This document shows positions 7,460 to 15,532 of a DNA stretch of 29,357 bases, one piece after another. This stretch comes from CAZSWR01 sp964610885 (lineage in GTDB: Bacteria; Bacteroidota; Ignavibacteria; Kapaibacteriales; UBA2268): the NCBI GenBank assembly GCA_964610885.1, contig CAZSWR010000040.1, positions 1 through 29,357 on the forward strand. The letters run 5' to 3'. A program made the position numbers and the translations under genes. Position 1 is the first letter of the stretch; the number at the start of each line of letters is the position of its first letter. A model generated the notes under the pieces. The model saw nothing but the letters and a program-made list of their open reading frames with translations, did not search any database and was not told the origin of the DNA.

Positions 7460-8289
7460 TCAGCCTCCGAGTCTTTGGCCATTTCGTCAACGAATTCTGG
7501 CTGCTCCAGCGTGGACTGCTCCGTGAGCGGCGCAAGCGAGCGGCGCACTTGGTCGATTTGCGTTCCGAGAGTGGAATCAATAAGTCCGGTCGAGGTGATG
7601 AGCACGCATCCAAGTTTGTCCAAAGAGGAATCTTTGATCAACTTCACAGAGCTGATGTCGGTAATGTCTCCGAAGAGTTTGCTGCCGATTTTCTCGAAGA
7701 TGGCAACGTTCTCGGGGTGCAATCGGATTGCAAAAACAGTATCCTCTCCGGCTGCTTTGAGCGATTTGCGCAATTGTTCGATAAATACATTCGAATTGCG
7801 GTCGATTTCGTAGCGAAGTATTTGCTCGGATATCATTATTCCCAACTCGAGAACGGAATGCTCCACATTCTTCAAGTCGGCAAAATACTGCGAACGCAGC
7901 CCCTCGGCCATCGAATCGATGCGCAACATCCAGCCGCGGTATTGCTCTATTTCTGCCTCGAAAGTGGTGCGGGTAACGTCTTGCCCGTCGGCGAATCCTT
8001 TGTCGTAAGCGGCCTGAACTTCCCTTTTGGCCTCCTCGAGCAGCATAGACTCTGGCGGTATTTCTGGGATGACCACCTGCACCGGCTGGTGCTTCATCGA
8101 AATGACAAATTCCTGAGTAAAGACTGTGGGAGTGGGTTCCGGCTCTTCCTCCTCGACGAGGGCCGAATAATCTATTTCCTCGATCGGTTCTTCCTCTACG
8201 ATCGGTTCCTCCTCAATCACGAAGTCCTCGGCGCGAATAATCTGCACCCTGTCCAATCTCTTCGGTATTTTTAAGGTAATTGCCGGCAT
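7456..8289 (-). CDS. fliH: Flagellar assembly protein FliH
   Basis: 277 residues. FliH binds FliI, keeps it inactive until docked and tethers it to the C-ring. The C-terminal half (about 110-265) has the long helix and the VF1-ATPase-E-like part of the family (AYDKGFADG, LELGIMISEQILRYEID, FAIRLHPENVAIFEKI, GCVLITSTGLIDSTLGTQI). The N-terminal 65 residues are very acidic, with repeated EEEP units (IEEEPIVEEEPIEEIDYS), and may be a flexible spacer. The gene overlaps fliI by 4 nt and follows fliG after 169 nt, the longest spacer between fliG and the operon end. Identity rests on motif layout plus position. Confidence 0.9.
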   Translation of the reverse strand: MPAITLKIPKRLDRVQIIRAEDFVIEEEPIVEEEPIEEIDYSALVEEEEPEPTPTVFTQEFVISMKHQPVQVVIPEIPPESMLLEEAKREVQAAYDKGFADGQDVTRTTFEAEIEQYRGWMLRIDSMAEGLRSQYFADLKNVEHSVLELGIMISEQILRYEIDRNSNVFIEQLRKSLKAAGEDTVFAIRLHPENVAIFEKIGSKLFGDITDISSVKLIKDSSLDKLGCVLITSTGLIDSTLGTQIDQVRRSLAPLTEQSTLEQPEFVDEMAKDSEAE

Positions 8290-8378
8290 TTTATCTATTC
8301 ATCTCTATTTCATTCACTAACACAATCATTTGGTTTCGCTATGCAGTATCAGCCTTTGATTAAGCAATATCAGTAAGC

Positions 8379-8396
8379 AGTGGGGATTGCCCCACT
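8379..8396. repeat. Hairpin in the fliG-fliH spacer
   Basis: AGTGGGG and CCCCACT (7-bp perfect stem) around ATTG. A second small stem, GCCAC/GTGGC, lies at 8430-8443 just past the fliG stop. Neither is followed by a T run on the minus strand, so complete termination is unlikely; they could affect mRNA processing or stability between fliG and fliH. Confidence 0.55.
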
Positions 8397-8458
8397 TGAG
8401 TATTTCCCAATTTTTTAACATTTTCAATAGCCACCAAAGTGGCAAGGTCCGAAAAGCA

Positions 8459-9493
8459 TTATACGAATATATCCTCTTTGCCGGAGCCGCCGATTGCAAT
8501 TTCTTCCTGCTCTTCCAACTTTTTGATAATATCGACAATTCGCATCTGTGCCGATTCCACCTCTTTGAGCTTGACAGGCCCCATGAACTCGAGTTCCTCT
8601 TTGACCACTGCCGAAGCACGTTCGGACATATTTTTGAATATTTTCGCTTTCACCTTTTCGTCCGTAACCTTCAGAGCGAGCGCAAGGTCTCGTTTGTCCA
8701 CGTCGCGGAGAATACGCTGGATGCCCTTGTCGTCGATCATCACGATATCCTCGAAGAGGAACATCAGGCGCTTGATTTCAGTGGCCAGCCCGTAATCCTT
8801 TTCTTCGATATTTTCGAGCATAGCCTTTGCGTTTGCGTTGTTGCTCTTGTTCAAAATGTTTGCCACGAGTTGGGCGCCGCCAGCCGCCGCCAAGTTTTGC
8901 GAGAGTGTGGTTTCGGCGATTTGATCGACGACGTATTCCACCTGCGAAACCAGAGCGGGAGATACTTTGCCCAGTTTGGCGATGCGCATCACGGTTTCCG
9001 AGCGCAGTTGCTCATTGAATTCGGCCACAACCTCGGCCGATTGGTCCGGGGGCAGGTGCGAAAGAATCAGTGCGATTGTCTGCGGGTGCTCTTTCGATAG
9101 GAAGCTGGCCAACTGTTGCGGGTCGGATTTCTTGAGTATGCTGAAGCCGCGGACAGTGGTAAGGACGCGAATTTTCTCAATTATTTCCCTCGCACGGTCC
9201 ATGCCATAGCTTTTCTCGAGTAGCACTTGCGCAAATTCGATACCGCCCTCGATCATATAGTTTTGGGCGGTCATCAGCTGGTAGAATTCGTCTATAACGT
9301 CTTCGACCACTCCGGCGGGCAAATCCTTAAGGTTGGTGATTTCCACGGCAATCTGCTCGACTTCCTTCATCTCTAGCTCTTGGAACACCTTTGCCGAAAT
9401 ATCCACGTCGAGCGACATCAGCAGCACGGCTGCCTTTTGCTTGCCCGAGAGTTGGTCTGCCCTTGTTATTTTGCCTGATTTCTTCTCTGCCAT
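8459..9493 (-). CDS. fliG: Flagellar motor switch protein FliG
   Basis: 344 residues, full length. FliG forms the top of the C-ring, binds the FliF C-terminus through its N-domain and meets the stator through its C-domain. The N-domain starts KQKAAVLLMSLDVDISAKVF; the middle domain carries the conserved EHPQTIALILSHL (135-147); the C-domain has the charged torque helix region (about 270-300: DKGIQRILRDVDKRDLALAL, then KVTDEKVKAKIFKNMSERA). The last 15 residues (GGSGKEDIFV end) are a short extension. It lies 73 nt after fliF in the standard order. Confidence 0.97.
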   Translation of the reverse strand: MAEKKSGKITRADQLSGKQKAAVLLMSLDVDISAKVFQELEMKEVEQIAVEITNLKDLPAGVVEDVIDEFYQLMTAQNYMIEGGIEFAQVLLEKSYGMDRAREIIEKIRVLTTVRGFSILKKSDPQQLASFLSKEHPQTIALILSHLPPDQSAEVVAEFNEQLRSETVMRIAKLGKVSPALVSQVEYVVDQIAETTLSQNLAAAGGAQLVANILNKSNNANAKAMLENIEEKDYGLATEIKRLMFLFEDIVMIDDKGIQRILRDVDKRDLALALKVTDEKVKAKIFKNMSERASAVVKEELEFMGPVKLKEVESAQMRIVDIIKKLEEQEEIAIGGSGKEDIFV

Positions 9494-9566
9494 AGTATCT
9501 ATCTTTTCTTGACTAACTTATCACGTTATAAATGACGAATTTACTAAATATCTTCGTTCATTGATC

Positions 9567-11330
9567 TTAGAATTTGAACGAGCGCTCGTCGAGGTCCTGG
9601 TTCAATACGATACGTATCAACCTGATTGCTTCGTTGGGTTCGTTTTCGAAATAGTCTTGCACCTTTTCCTTAATTTCGAGTTTCATCAGCGTTTCCTCGC
9701 TCACCTCGATGGTATCTCCACCGTCGAGAGCAGCGCGGGCACGGTCTGCGAGGGCGTCTTTGTCTAAGTATTCGGGAGCCTCCTCCTCCAGGCCGGCGAA
9801 CTCGTTCTCTTCGTGTGGGCTTTCGAGCAGCAATTGGTCGGGAAGCTCTGCCGGAAGCAACATGAACGAATCGTCGTCGAGTTCGATTTCTTCGAGTTCT
9901 TCTTCTTTTTCCTCTTCCTCCTGCTCGTCGGCGAACGAAACGTGCTCGGGCAGGCCCATAGCGATACGCAGCCGATCCTTGACCTGTTTGGAGTGCAAGA
10001 GGCGATAAATCATAAGCACAGTGAACAGAATGCAAGCAATGAGCACGAATAGCTTGATGTTGTCCTGCTCTTTGTACCAAGCGACGGGTTGCGTTTCCTT
10101 GACTTCGTTTTCCAGGCCGGTCATATCGAACGGAACGCTAAGGACGCTCACTCGGTCGTTCCTCGAGGGGTCGTATCCGACGGCGTTTTTGACGATTTCG
10201 TCCAACTTCTTAAGCTCTTCGTCCGATCGCGGAGTGTATTCAATCTTTTTTTCTGTACCGTTGTCAATCACTTTGGCAATACCATTGACGAGCACTGAGA
10301 CAGTAAGGCGTTTCACGTTTCCTACGCCTTGGACAATTTTTTCGACTGACTTTTTGATTTCGTAGTTCGAGATGGTATTTGATTGGTTCTTCGCCATGCT
10401 CACGGCGGGATACGACAGCGAATCGGTTGATTGGCTGTTTTCGCTGATTGCCTGCTCGCTGCGGACCACCGAACGGTCCGGGTCGAAATCTGTAATCGTT
10501 TTTTCAATTTGAGTGAAGTCCAATTCTGAATTGACTCGCACCTCGGCGTTGCCCTGGCCGAGCACTCCGTCCAGCAGGGTTTGCACCTTGTTGGTAACAT
10601 AGTTCTCGACGTTCATCTGCTGTTCGTACTGCGAGGCGGTCAGCCCGGCGATGGAGTTTTTGTCCAACTCGCGTTCGGAAAGCACTTTGCCGCGGCCGTC
10701 CAAGACGTTGACCGAACCGGCAGACATGCCCTCCACGCTGCTCGATACGAGGTTTTGGATGCCCTGCACGCTTTGTTTGCTGATATTTTTGCCGTTTTTC
10801 AGTTGGAGAGTTACGGAGGCTGTGGGCACTTTCTGGTCTTTTTCGAAAAGGGCTTTTTCCGGGATCACGATGTGTACACGCGCCGTGCGCACTTCGTCGA
10901 GCGATTTGATTGTCTTTGTCAATTCGCCCTCGAGAGCGCGCCGATAGTTCAATTTCTGGACAAATTCGCTCATTCCGAGGTTGGTTTTGTCGAAGAGTTC
11001 GTATCCGACGACGCCCGATTCCGGTAGTCCGTCCTTGGCCATTGAAAGCCGTGTGTCATATATGGCATTTTTATCGACGAGGATTGTCCCGTTTTCTTTC
11101 GCTTCGTATGGTATTTTCTTTTCTTTGAGCTTATCGACAATTTTGCTGGCTTCGGTTTCGCTCAGGCCGCTGAAGAGGACGCCCATTTCGGTCTTTTTCC
11201 CGGAGGAGAGCATCACGAAGCCGATTGCCACCACCACAGCCGTCAGCGCCATGGCGATTCCGACTTTTTGCCAGCGGGTCAGTTTCCCGAAGAACTCTTT
11301 CGATTGTGTTATTATTTCATTTGCAGCCAT
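9567..11330 (-). CDS. fliF: Flagellar MS-ring protein FliF
   Basis: 587 residues. FliF builds the membrane-embedded MS-ring on which rotor and export gate assemble. A first membrane segment lies at about 22-41 (VGIAMALTAVVVAIGFVML), then the ring-building motifs (LSGLSETEASKIVDKLKEKK, YELFDKTNLGMSEFVQKLNY, RALEGELTKTIKSLDEVRTA) and a second membrane segment near residue 430 (LFVLIACILFTVLMIYRLL). The cytoplasmic tail has an unusual glutamate-rich stretch (EEEEKEEELEEIELDDDS) and ends in the FliG-binding helices (EIKEKVQDYFENEPNEAIRL, then RIVLNQDLDE). Length is slightly above average because of the acidic tail. Confidence 0.97.
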   Translation of the reverse strand: MAANEIITQSKEFFGKLTRWQKVGIAMALTAVVVAIGFVMLSSGKKTEMGVLFSGLSETEASKIVDKLKEKKIPYEAKENGTILVDKNAIYDTRLSMAKDGLPESGVVGYELFDKTNLGMSEFVQKLNYRRALEGELTKTIKSLDEVRTARVHIVIPEKALFEKDQKVPTASVTLQLKNGKNISKQSVQGIQNLVSSSVEGMSAGSVNVLDGRGKVLSERELDKNSIAGLTASQYEQQMNVENYVTNKVQTLLDGVLGQGNAEVRVNSELDFTQIEKTITDFDPDRSVVRSEQAISENSQSTDSLSYPAVSMAKNQSNTISNYEIKKSVEKIVQGVGNVKRLTVSVLVNGIAKVIDNGTEKKIEYTPRSDEELKKLDEIVKNAVGYDPSRNDRVSVLSVPFDMTGLENEVKETQPVAWYKEQDNIKLFVLIACILFTVLMIYRLLHSKQVKDRLRIAMGLPEHVSFADEQEEEEKEEELEEIELDDDSFMLLPAELPDQLLLESPHEENEFAGLEEEAPEYLDKDALADRARAALDGGDTIEVSEETLMKLEIKEKVQDYFENEPNEAIRLIRIVLNQDLDERSFKF

Positions 11331-11420
11331 ATTTCTCTATGTTTTAGGGGTTCGTTTCCGCGCCCGTTGTCATCAAATGTTTACTTGTCGATTGCCAATG
11401 CTATGCGTGTGGGGGCAATA

Positions 11421-11732
11421 CTATACCTGAATCCTGCCGACCTCGTGGTAGAGATCAACGAATTTATTCCTCATTTCCATAAGCAATTGGAAGCTGGTCT
11501 TAGCCTTTTCGGTGGCGATCATCACGTCGTGCAGATCGACCGGTTCGCCCTTGATGAAGCGTTCGGTCATGTCGGCAGAGTCTTTCTGGAGCGAATTGAC
11601 GTCGCCCATGAAGGATTTGAGCGAATCGGTGAACGATTCGGAACCTTGGGCAGTGGCGTCGGCCTTGGAGGCCATTTTTTGTTGAGTTTTCGGCAGGTAA
11701 ATTCTACCTGATTCGGCGTCTATGGGTGCCAT
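11421..11732 (-). CDS. fliE: Flagellar hook-basal body complex protein FliE
   Basis: 103 residues. FliE is the first rod-zone protein and joins the MS-ring to the proximal rod; it is exported through the flagellar system and so has no signal peptide. The conserved part is C-terminal: SADMTERFIKGEPVDLHDVM, then ATEKAKTSFQLLMEMRNKFV and YHEVGRIQV. An AAAGGA element sits about 8 nt before the ATG. Position between flgC and fliF is canonical. Confidence 0.95.
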   Translation of the reverse strand: MAPIDAESGRIYLPKTQQKMASKADATAQGSESFTDSLKSFMGDVNSLQKDSADMTERFIKGEPVDLHDVMIATEKAKTSFQLLMEMRNKFVDLYHEVGRIQV

Positions 11733-11826
11733 GAGTGATTCCTTTCAAATACTTCCATTTTGTGGCAGCTTCCATGCTGCTTCCGTTTAAATCTTTGTCG
11801 CTTTTCGCCGGGGCGAAAGGCATCAG

Positions 11827-12126
11827 CTACACACGTCCATCGACGAGTGTGCCCTTCTGTATGTCGGCGTTTTGGAGCCGGCCGGAACGGTTGAAGAGCA
11901 CGTGCCGTTCCAATTGATCAGAGTTCTGCGGGAACATCTTGATAAAGAAATCGCGCTCCCTTTTCGTAACGACCGATTGCGAACCGGCGGAATCCGATTT
12001 CATCTTCTGAGACGACGACTGCGAGCTGTCCGTCGATGTCCTATCCGATTTGATTACCGGTTTGGTATTCATATCGGCCGAACGTACAATCGGGTCCGTA
12101 TATGCGCTTACAGGCGAAATCATCAT
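11827..12126 (-). CDS. Unknown 99-aa protein inside the flagellar operon
   Basis: I do not recognise this protein. It has no signal peptide or membrane segment. Residues 20-55 are serine-, lysine- and threonine-rich and probably disordered; residues 56-99 look ordered (KRERDFFIKMFPQN, QLERHVLFNRSGRL, KGTLVDGRV). It sits between flgC (64 nt before) and fliE (94 nt after), on the same strand, in a position that is often empty. The disordered N-terminus and lack of signal peptide resemble substrates or accessory factors of flagellar export, but that is inference. Two ATGs in tandem start the frame. Confidence 0.7.
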   Translation of the reverse strand: MMISPVSAYTDPIVRSADMNTKPVIKSDRTSTDSSQSSSQKMKSDSAGSQSVVTKRERDFFIKMFPQNSDQLERHVLFNRSGRLQNADIQKGTLVDGRV

Positions 12127-12190
12127 TATCTATATCCGTAAAAAATTAACAATACTATTTCTCTTACCAATGTTAAAGAATCAGTAACTT

Positions 12191-12676
12191 TTATATTTCA
12201 AGCGAGTTACGGGCAATATTCTTGGCCGATTCCACCACTCCGGTGTTTGCCTCGAAGGCTCGCGAAGCGGCAATCATTTCCACCATTTCCGTAACCACGT
12301 TAATATTCGGCATCTTGACGTATCCGTTTTCGTCGGCGTCGGGATGCGAAGGGTCGTAAACCATTCGCGGAGCCGAATTGTCCGTAACCGTTCGGGCGTC
12401 GAGCACTTTGTACTCCGGCGGATACTTTTTCAGAGTGCCGTTCGGAGCGTGTTCCGTATCGGTGCGCGAGAGGTCGATTTGTTCCTCCAGTTCTCTATCG
12501 AATGGACTGCCGGGGATGGCCCTTGCCACGACCACTTGGCGCTGGTAGGGCAGCCCGTCCGGGCCTTTGGTGGTATTGGCGTTGGCGATGTTGTTCGCCA
12601 CTGCCGAGAGCCTCATACGCTGAACGCTCATTCCCTGCCCGCTGATATCGAACGACGCAAATATGTTTTCCGCCAT
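12191..12676 (-). CDS. flgC: Flagellar basal-body rod protein FlgC
   Basis: 161 residues. FlgC is part of the proximal rod, exported through the flagellar apparatus. The N-terminus has the flagellar rod family motif (MSVQRMRLSAVANNIANANT), the central part reads VYDPSHPDADENGYVKMPNI, and the C-terminus has the paired helix EMVEMIAASRAFEANTGVVE. Length is at the upper end of the family. It lies between flgB and the 99-aa unknown. Confidence 0.97.
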   Translation of the reverse strand: MAENIFASFDISGQGMSVQRMRLSAVANNIANANTTKGPDGLPYQRQVVVARAIPGSPFDRELEEQIDLSRTDTEHAPNGTLKKYPPEYKVLDARTVTDNSAPRMVYDPSHPDADENGYVKMPNINVVTEMVEMIAASRAFEANTGVVESAKNIARNSLEI

Positions 12677-12792
12677 AGTATTTCAAATATCTATACAATT
12701 TTACAAATATTTCAATTATCTATCAATCGGTATAAGTACCGAATTTTTCACGACTGTAGAAAATTATCCAACTGATGATAATTCTACATTAC

Positions 12793-13200
12793 TTATCCGA
12801 TCCGCTGGCCGTTAATAGCCGACTGCATCCCTTGGAAATATCCCTTCACCATGAGCGAGCCGAATCGGTATCGGATCTGGTTTTGAGCCAATTTGGACAT
12901 TTCCTTGTCGATATTGACGTGCGTTTCCCCCGAGAAATACACCTCCGGAGCCGGCACCTCGGCATCGGCCCTTTCGGCCTCCACCTCGTCAACTCCTTTT
13001 TTTCCAATGGGGATATGCATTTCGTCCGTTTGCGTTCCCTTGGCCGACGTTTCCGCTTCGTTGAAAAACTCTTCGAATTTCACTTCTTCGGGCCGGTAGT
13101 GCGGGGACGTAACGTTTGCGATATTCTTAGAGATCGTCCTCTGCCGCAGCGAATAGGCGTCAAGCGCTTTATTCATAAGCGGTAAGCGGTCTTTAAACAT
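12793..13200 (-). CDS. flgB: Flagellar basal-body rod protein FlgB
   Basis: 135 residues from the chosen start; FlgB is a proximal rod protein and the first gene of the operon. The N-terminal rod motif is LRQRTISKNIANVTSPHYRP and the C-terminus has EMSKLAQNQIRYRFGSLMVKG before the final helix. The ATG at 13200 was preferred over a GTG at 13218 because a candidate promoter at 13232-13263 would leave the GTG only about 7 nt from the transcript start. The C-terminal part is as expected for FlgB (short compared with FlgC). Confidence 0.94.
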   Translation of the reverse strand: MFKDRLPLMNKALDAYSLRQRTISKNIANVTSPHYRPEEVKFEEFFNEAETSAKGTQTDEMHIPIGKKGVDEVEAERADAEVPAPEVYFSGETHVNIDKEMSKLAQNQIRYRFGSLMVKGYFQGMQSAINGQRIG

Positions 13201-13231
13201 GAATTCTCTGTATATCACAATTTTTCCCGAG

Positions 13232-13263
13232 CAAAATTATTGTCAAAACTCCTATTCGAGAAA
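13232..13263 (-). promoter_or_regulatory. Candidate promoter of the flagellar operon
   Basis: On the minus strand a -7 box TAATTTTG matches TAnnTTTG exactly, with TTTC 20 nt upstream in place of the -33 TTTG. This is the pattern used by the primary sigma factor of Bacteroidetes. Transcription would start near 13225, about 25 nt before the flgB ATG. No sigma-54 or sigma-28 type sequence was recognised. Confidence 0.45.
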
Positions 13264-13503
13264 TATCAATTAGAGTGCCAAAGACATCGCCCCCGAGCTG
13301 CCGGCCATGCGATTCGCTCCTCGGCCACGCACTAAGCCTTTGCGAAGGAACAGTTTATTTTTTTTGACAAATTGCCCCAGCGCTCCAAAGAACTGACACC
13401 ACTTTCGATATAATATCAATTGCCGTGCAGAAATATCGACAAAGCGCTGAAAGTGCCGGCGGGAATTGGCAATTCAACCTTCCGATGGACCATGCGCAAA
13501 GTA
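13264..13503. other. Intergenic stretch upstream of flgB
   Basis: About 240 nt with no gene I can support. Several short GC-rich stretches (GCCGGCCATGCG around 13301) interrupt an otherwise mixed sequence; no repeat family member was seen until 13504. Confidence 0.4.
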
Positions 13504-13545
13504 TCTGAACTGTGATTTATTTGATTTCAATGATAATATGAATTT
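13504..13545. repeat. Family E, 9-nt-periodic TGATT repeat, copy 2
   Basis: TCTGAACTGTGATTTATT followed by TGATTTCAA and TGATAATAT. The lead TCTGAACTGTGATT is shared with copies 3 and 4. Confidence 0.7.
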
Positions 13546-13564
13546 CAACCTACTAAGAAACAGT

Positions 13565-13589
13565 GTAGGGGCGGGTTCCAAACCCGCCC
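13565..13589. repeat. Family C palindrome, copy 3
   Basis: Identical over 25 nt to copy 1 at 153-177, although the two lie more than 13 kb apart in unrelated contexts. It sits between two family E repeats. Confidence 0.85.
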
Positions 13590-13604
13590 GATGATATGTT
13601 GATT

Positions 13605-13640
13605 GTCTGAACTGTGATTCTTGTGATTTGAATGATTGAA
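13605..13640. repeat. Family E, 9-nt-periodic TGATT repeat, copy 3
   Basis: GTCTGAACTGTGATTCTT followed by GTGATTTGA and ATGATTGAA; ends directly before the first family D palindrome. Confidence 0.65.
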
Positions 13641-13642
13641 TG

Positions 13643-13670
13643 GTAGGGGTTCAAAATTTTGAACCCCTAC
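13643..13670. repeat. Family D palindrome, copy 1 (28 bp, perfect)
   Basis: GTAGGGGTTCAAAA joined to its exact reverse complement TTTTGAACCCCTAC, no loop. An identical copy lies 150 nt further on at 13821-13848. Both start GTAGGGG like family C, so C and D may be variants of one element with different cores. Confidence 0.9.
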
Positions 13671-13820
13671 AGCAACAAATGAATTTTGATGCAGTTGGTA
13701 AAATTTTTGAAAAATGTAATGAGGATATCACTGTTCATTTTCCATTAACCGAAATCAATCATTATACCCAACCAGGTGCATTTGATAATAATTATTTATG
13801 GGCAATAATAGAAAATAAAT
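13671..13820 (+). other. AT-rich coding-like fragment between two identical palindromes
   Basis: About 150 nt, clearly richer in A and T than the neighbouring genes. One plus-strand frame is open throughout and reads MNFDAVGKIFEKCNEDITV, then HFPLTEINHYTQPGAFDNNY and LWAIIENK before running into the second palindrome. The residue mix looks protein-like, but I do not recognise a family and the frame has no stop of its own. It could be a fragment of a foreign gene left between two repeat copies. It is not annotated as a gene. Confidence 0.4.
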
Positions 13821-13848
13821 GTAGGGGTTCAAAATTTTGAACCCCTAC
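13821..13848. repeat. Family D palindrome, copy 2 (28 bp, perfect)
   Basis: Identical to 13643-13670; here one further base pair (T13820-A13849) extends the palindrome to 30 bp. Confidence 0.9.
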
Positions 13849-13909
13849 AACTTCGGAAGGTTCAAGGTCATTCTATCAAAGGCTATACCCACACAAAACG
13901 TTATAAACC

Positions 13910-13950
13910 AAAAAAAACGGCCTCCCAAAAGTCAATTCTGTGGGAAGCCG
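13910..13950 (-). terminator. Rho-independent terminator of the gpsA-nadB operon
   Basis: Read on the minus strand, CGGCTTCCCA, a 13-nt loop, TGGGAGGCCG and then eight T residues: a 10-bp stem with one wobble pair followed by a T run. It lies 25 nt past the nadB stop. Confidence 0.9.
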
Positions 13951-13975
13951 GATAAAAATAATTGAAATTGAATTG

Positions 13976-15526
13976 CTATTCTTGGTCCATCAGGTAGTGC
14001 GCCCCGCGGCTCACTCGGTCTTCGAGCGTCGCATAGGTAACGGCGATTGCGGTTTGGACGCCGTTTCGAAGCTCGATCATCGGCTTGCTCATTCGTGCCT
14101 TCAGGTAGAATTGCTCCACTTCGGACTGCAAATGGCGCAACGTGATCCGCGCGCGAATCAAGCGGGAACGTGTGCGCATCAATCCGACGTAGTTCCACAT
14201 CGTATTTTTAATCGTGAGCCAATCCTGAGCGAGCAGCGCCGGATCGACCGATTCGGTTTCGTCCTCCCACGGGAAAATCTCGGGGAAATAGAAGTCATCG
14301 CCGCCGAGTTCTTTCATGTCTTGTGCGGCTGTCCACGCCCACACGACGCTTTCCAGTAGCGACGTCGAGGCCAAGCGGTTCGCGCCGTGCACGCCCGTGC
14401 AGGCCAGTTCGCCGACGGCATAGAGGCGCCGAAGCGATGTGCGGCCGTGTAGGTTCACCCCTACCCCACCGCATGAATAGTGCGCAGCGGGCACCACCGG
14501 AATAGGCTCCTTTGCGATGTCGATACCGGAGGAGTAACAGTGTTCATAAATGGTTGGGAAGCGGTGGCGAATCCAGTCCGCGTCCTTGAACGAAATATCG
14601 AGATAGACGCATGGATGGCCAGTCTTCAGCATCGTGTGCTGGATGCTGCGGGCCACGATGTCCCGAGGGGCCAGCGAACCGAGTTCGTGGTATTGGTGCA
14701 TGAACTCGTTGCCATTTTTGTCTTTCAGTATTCCGCCCTCGCCGCGCATCGATTCCGATATCAGGAAGCGGTCCCGCTCGTTGTATAGAGTCGTCGGGTG
14801 GAACTGAATGTACTGCAAATTGAAGCAACGCGCTCCCGCACGCCACGCCAACGCGATTCCGTCGCCGGTGGATTCCTCGGGGTTCGACGTGTGGACGTAG
14901 ATCTGCCCCAAGCCGCCGGTGGCCAGCACAGTTTTCGATGCGAACACAGGGAACACTCTTCCGGTCTCGTTGTTCAGCACGATGGCGCCGAAGCAGGCAG
15001 GCTTTTTGTATATGTCCAAGGAATTGCAGCTGTGGTGCGAAAGCGTCAGCAAGTCCACGACTGTGTGTTCGGTCAGCACGGTGATATTCGGATGGTTCGC
15101 CACCGCGTGGACGACTGCTTCCTGGATAGATTTCCCGGTTTCGTCCCGCGAGTGGATGATTCTGGCCTCGGAGTGGGCAGCTTCGGCGGTCAGGTCGAGT
15201 TCGTTTTTGTCGTTTCGGTCGAAATCGACAGAGTATTTGTCGATTAGGTATTCCTTGACGAGCCGCGGCCCCATTTCGCAAAGCTGGCGGACAGCGTTTT
15301 CGTCGCAATGCCCGGCGCCGGCCTCCATGATGTCGTCGTGAAGTTTGTCCGGCGTGTCTGTGATTCCTTTGTAAATAATTCCGCCCTGAGCGTATCGAGT
15401 ATTGCCGCTAAGGAGCGAATCGGTTTTGGTCAGTATCGTAACTTTTCGGCCGAGGTCAGCGGCAAATATAGCCGTGAGCGAACCGGCGAGGCCGGAGCCG
15501 ATAACGAGGATTTCTGTCTTTTCCAT
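13976..15526 (-). CDS. nadB: L-aspartate oxidase NadB
   Basis: 516 residues. NadB is a cytoplasmic FAD enzyme that oxidises L-aspartate to iminoaspartate, the first step of de novo NAD synthesis; NadA then makes quinolinate. The N-terminus has the FAD-binding fold (LVIGSGLAGSLTAIFAADLG, 7-26) and SGNTRYAQGG (about 40-49). Other family motifs are HSRDETGK, YIQFHPTTLY, ESMRGEGG (substrate-binding and catalytic arginine region), APRDIVAR, HYSCGGV and VHGANRLASTSLLE (flavin site). NANRL-type spacing and length distinguish it from succinate dehydrogenase and fumarate reductase, which carry a covalent-FAD histidine not seen here. It follows gpsA by 6 nt. nadA and nadC are not in the window. Confidence 0.96.
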   Translation of the reverse strand: MEKTEILVIGSGLAGSLTAIFAADLGRKVTILTKTDSLLSGNTRYAQGGIIYKGITDTPDKLHDDIMEAGAGHCDENAVRQLCEMGPRLVKEYLIDKYSVDFDRNDKNELDLTAEAAHSEARIIHSRDETGKSIQEAVVHAVANHPNITVLTEHTVVDLLTLSHHSCNSLDIYKKPACFGAIVLNNETGRVFPVFASKTVLATGGLGQIYVHTSNPEESTGDGIALAWRAGARCFNLQYIQFHPTTLYNERDRFLISESMRGEGGILKDKNGNEFMHQYHELGSLAPRDIVARSIQHTMLKTGHPCVYLDISFKDADWIRHRFPTIYEHCYSSGIDIAKEPIPVVPAAHYSCGGVGVNLHGRTSLRRLYAVGELACTGVHGANRLASTSLLESVVWAWTAAQDMKELGGDDFYFPEIFPWEDETESVDPALLAQDWLTIKNTMWNYVGLMRTRSRLIRARITLRHLQSEVEQFYLKARMSKPMIELRNGVQTAIAVTYATLEDRVSRGAHYLMDQE

Positions 15527-15532
15527 CGATTA

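Noticed and set aside
13640..13840. 66-codon gene between the D palindromes
   Set aside because: Its start and end are made of palindrome sequence, so it is at best a gene fragment; reported as a fragment only.
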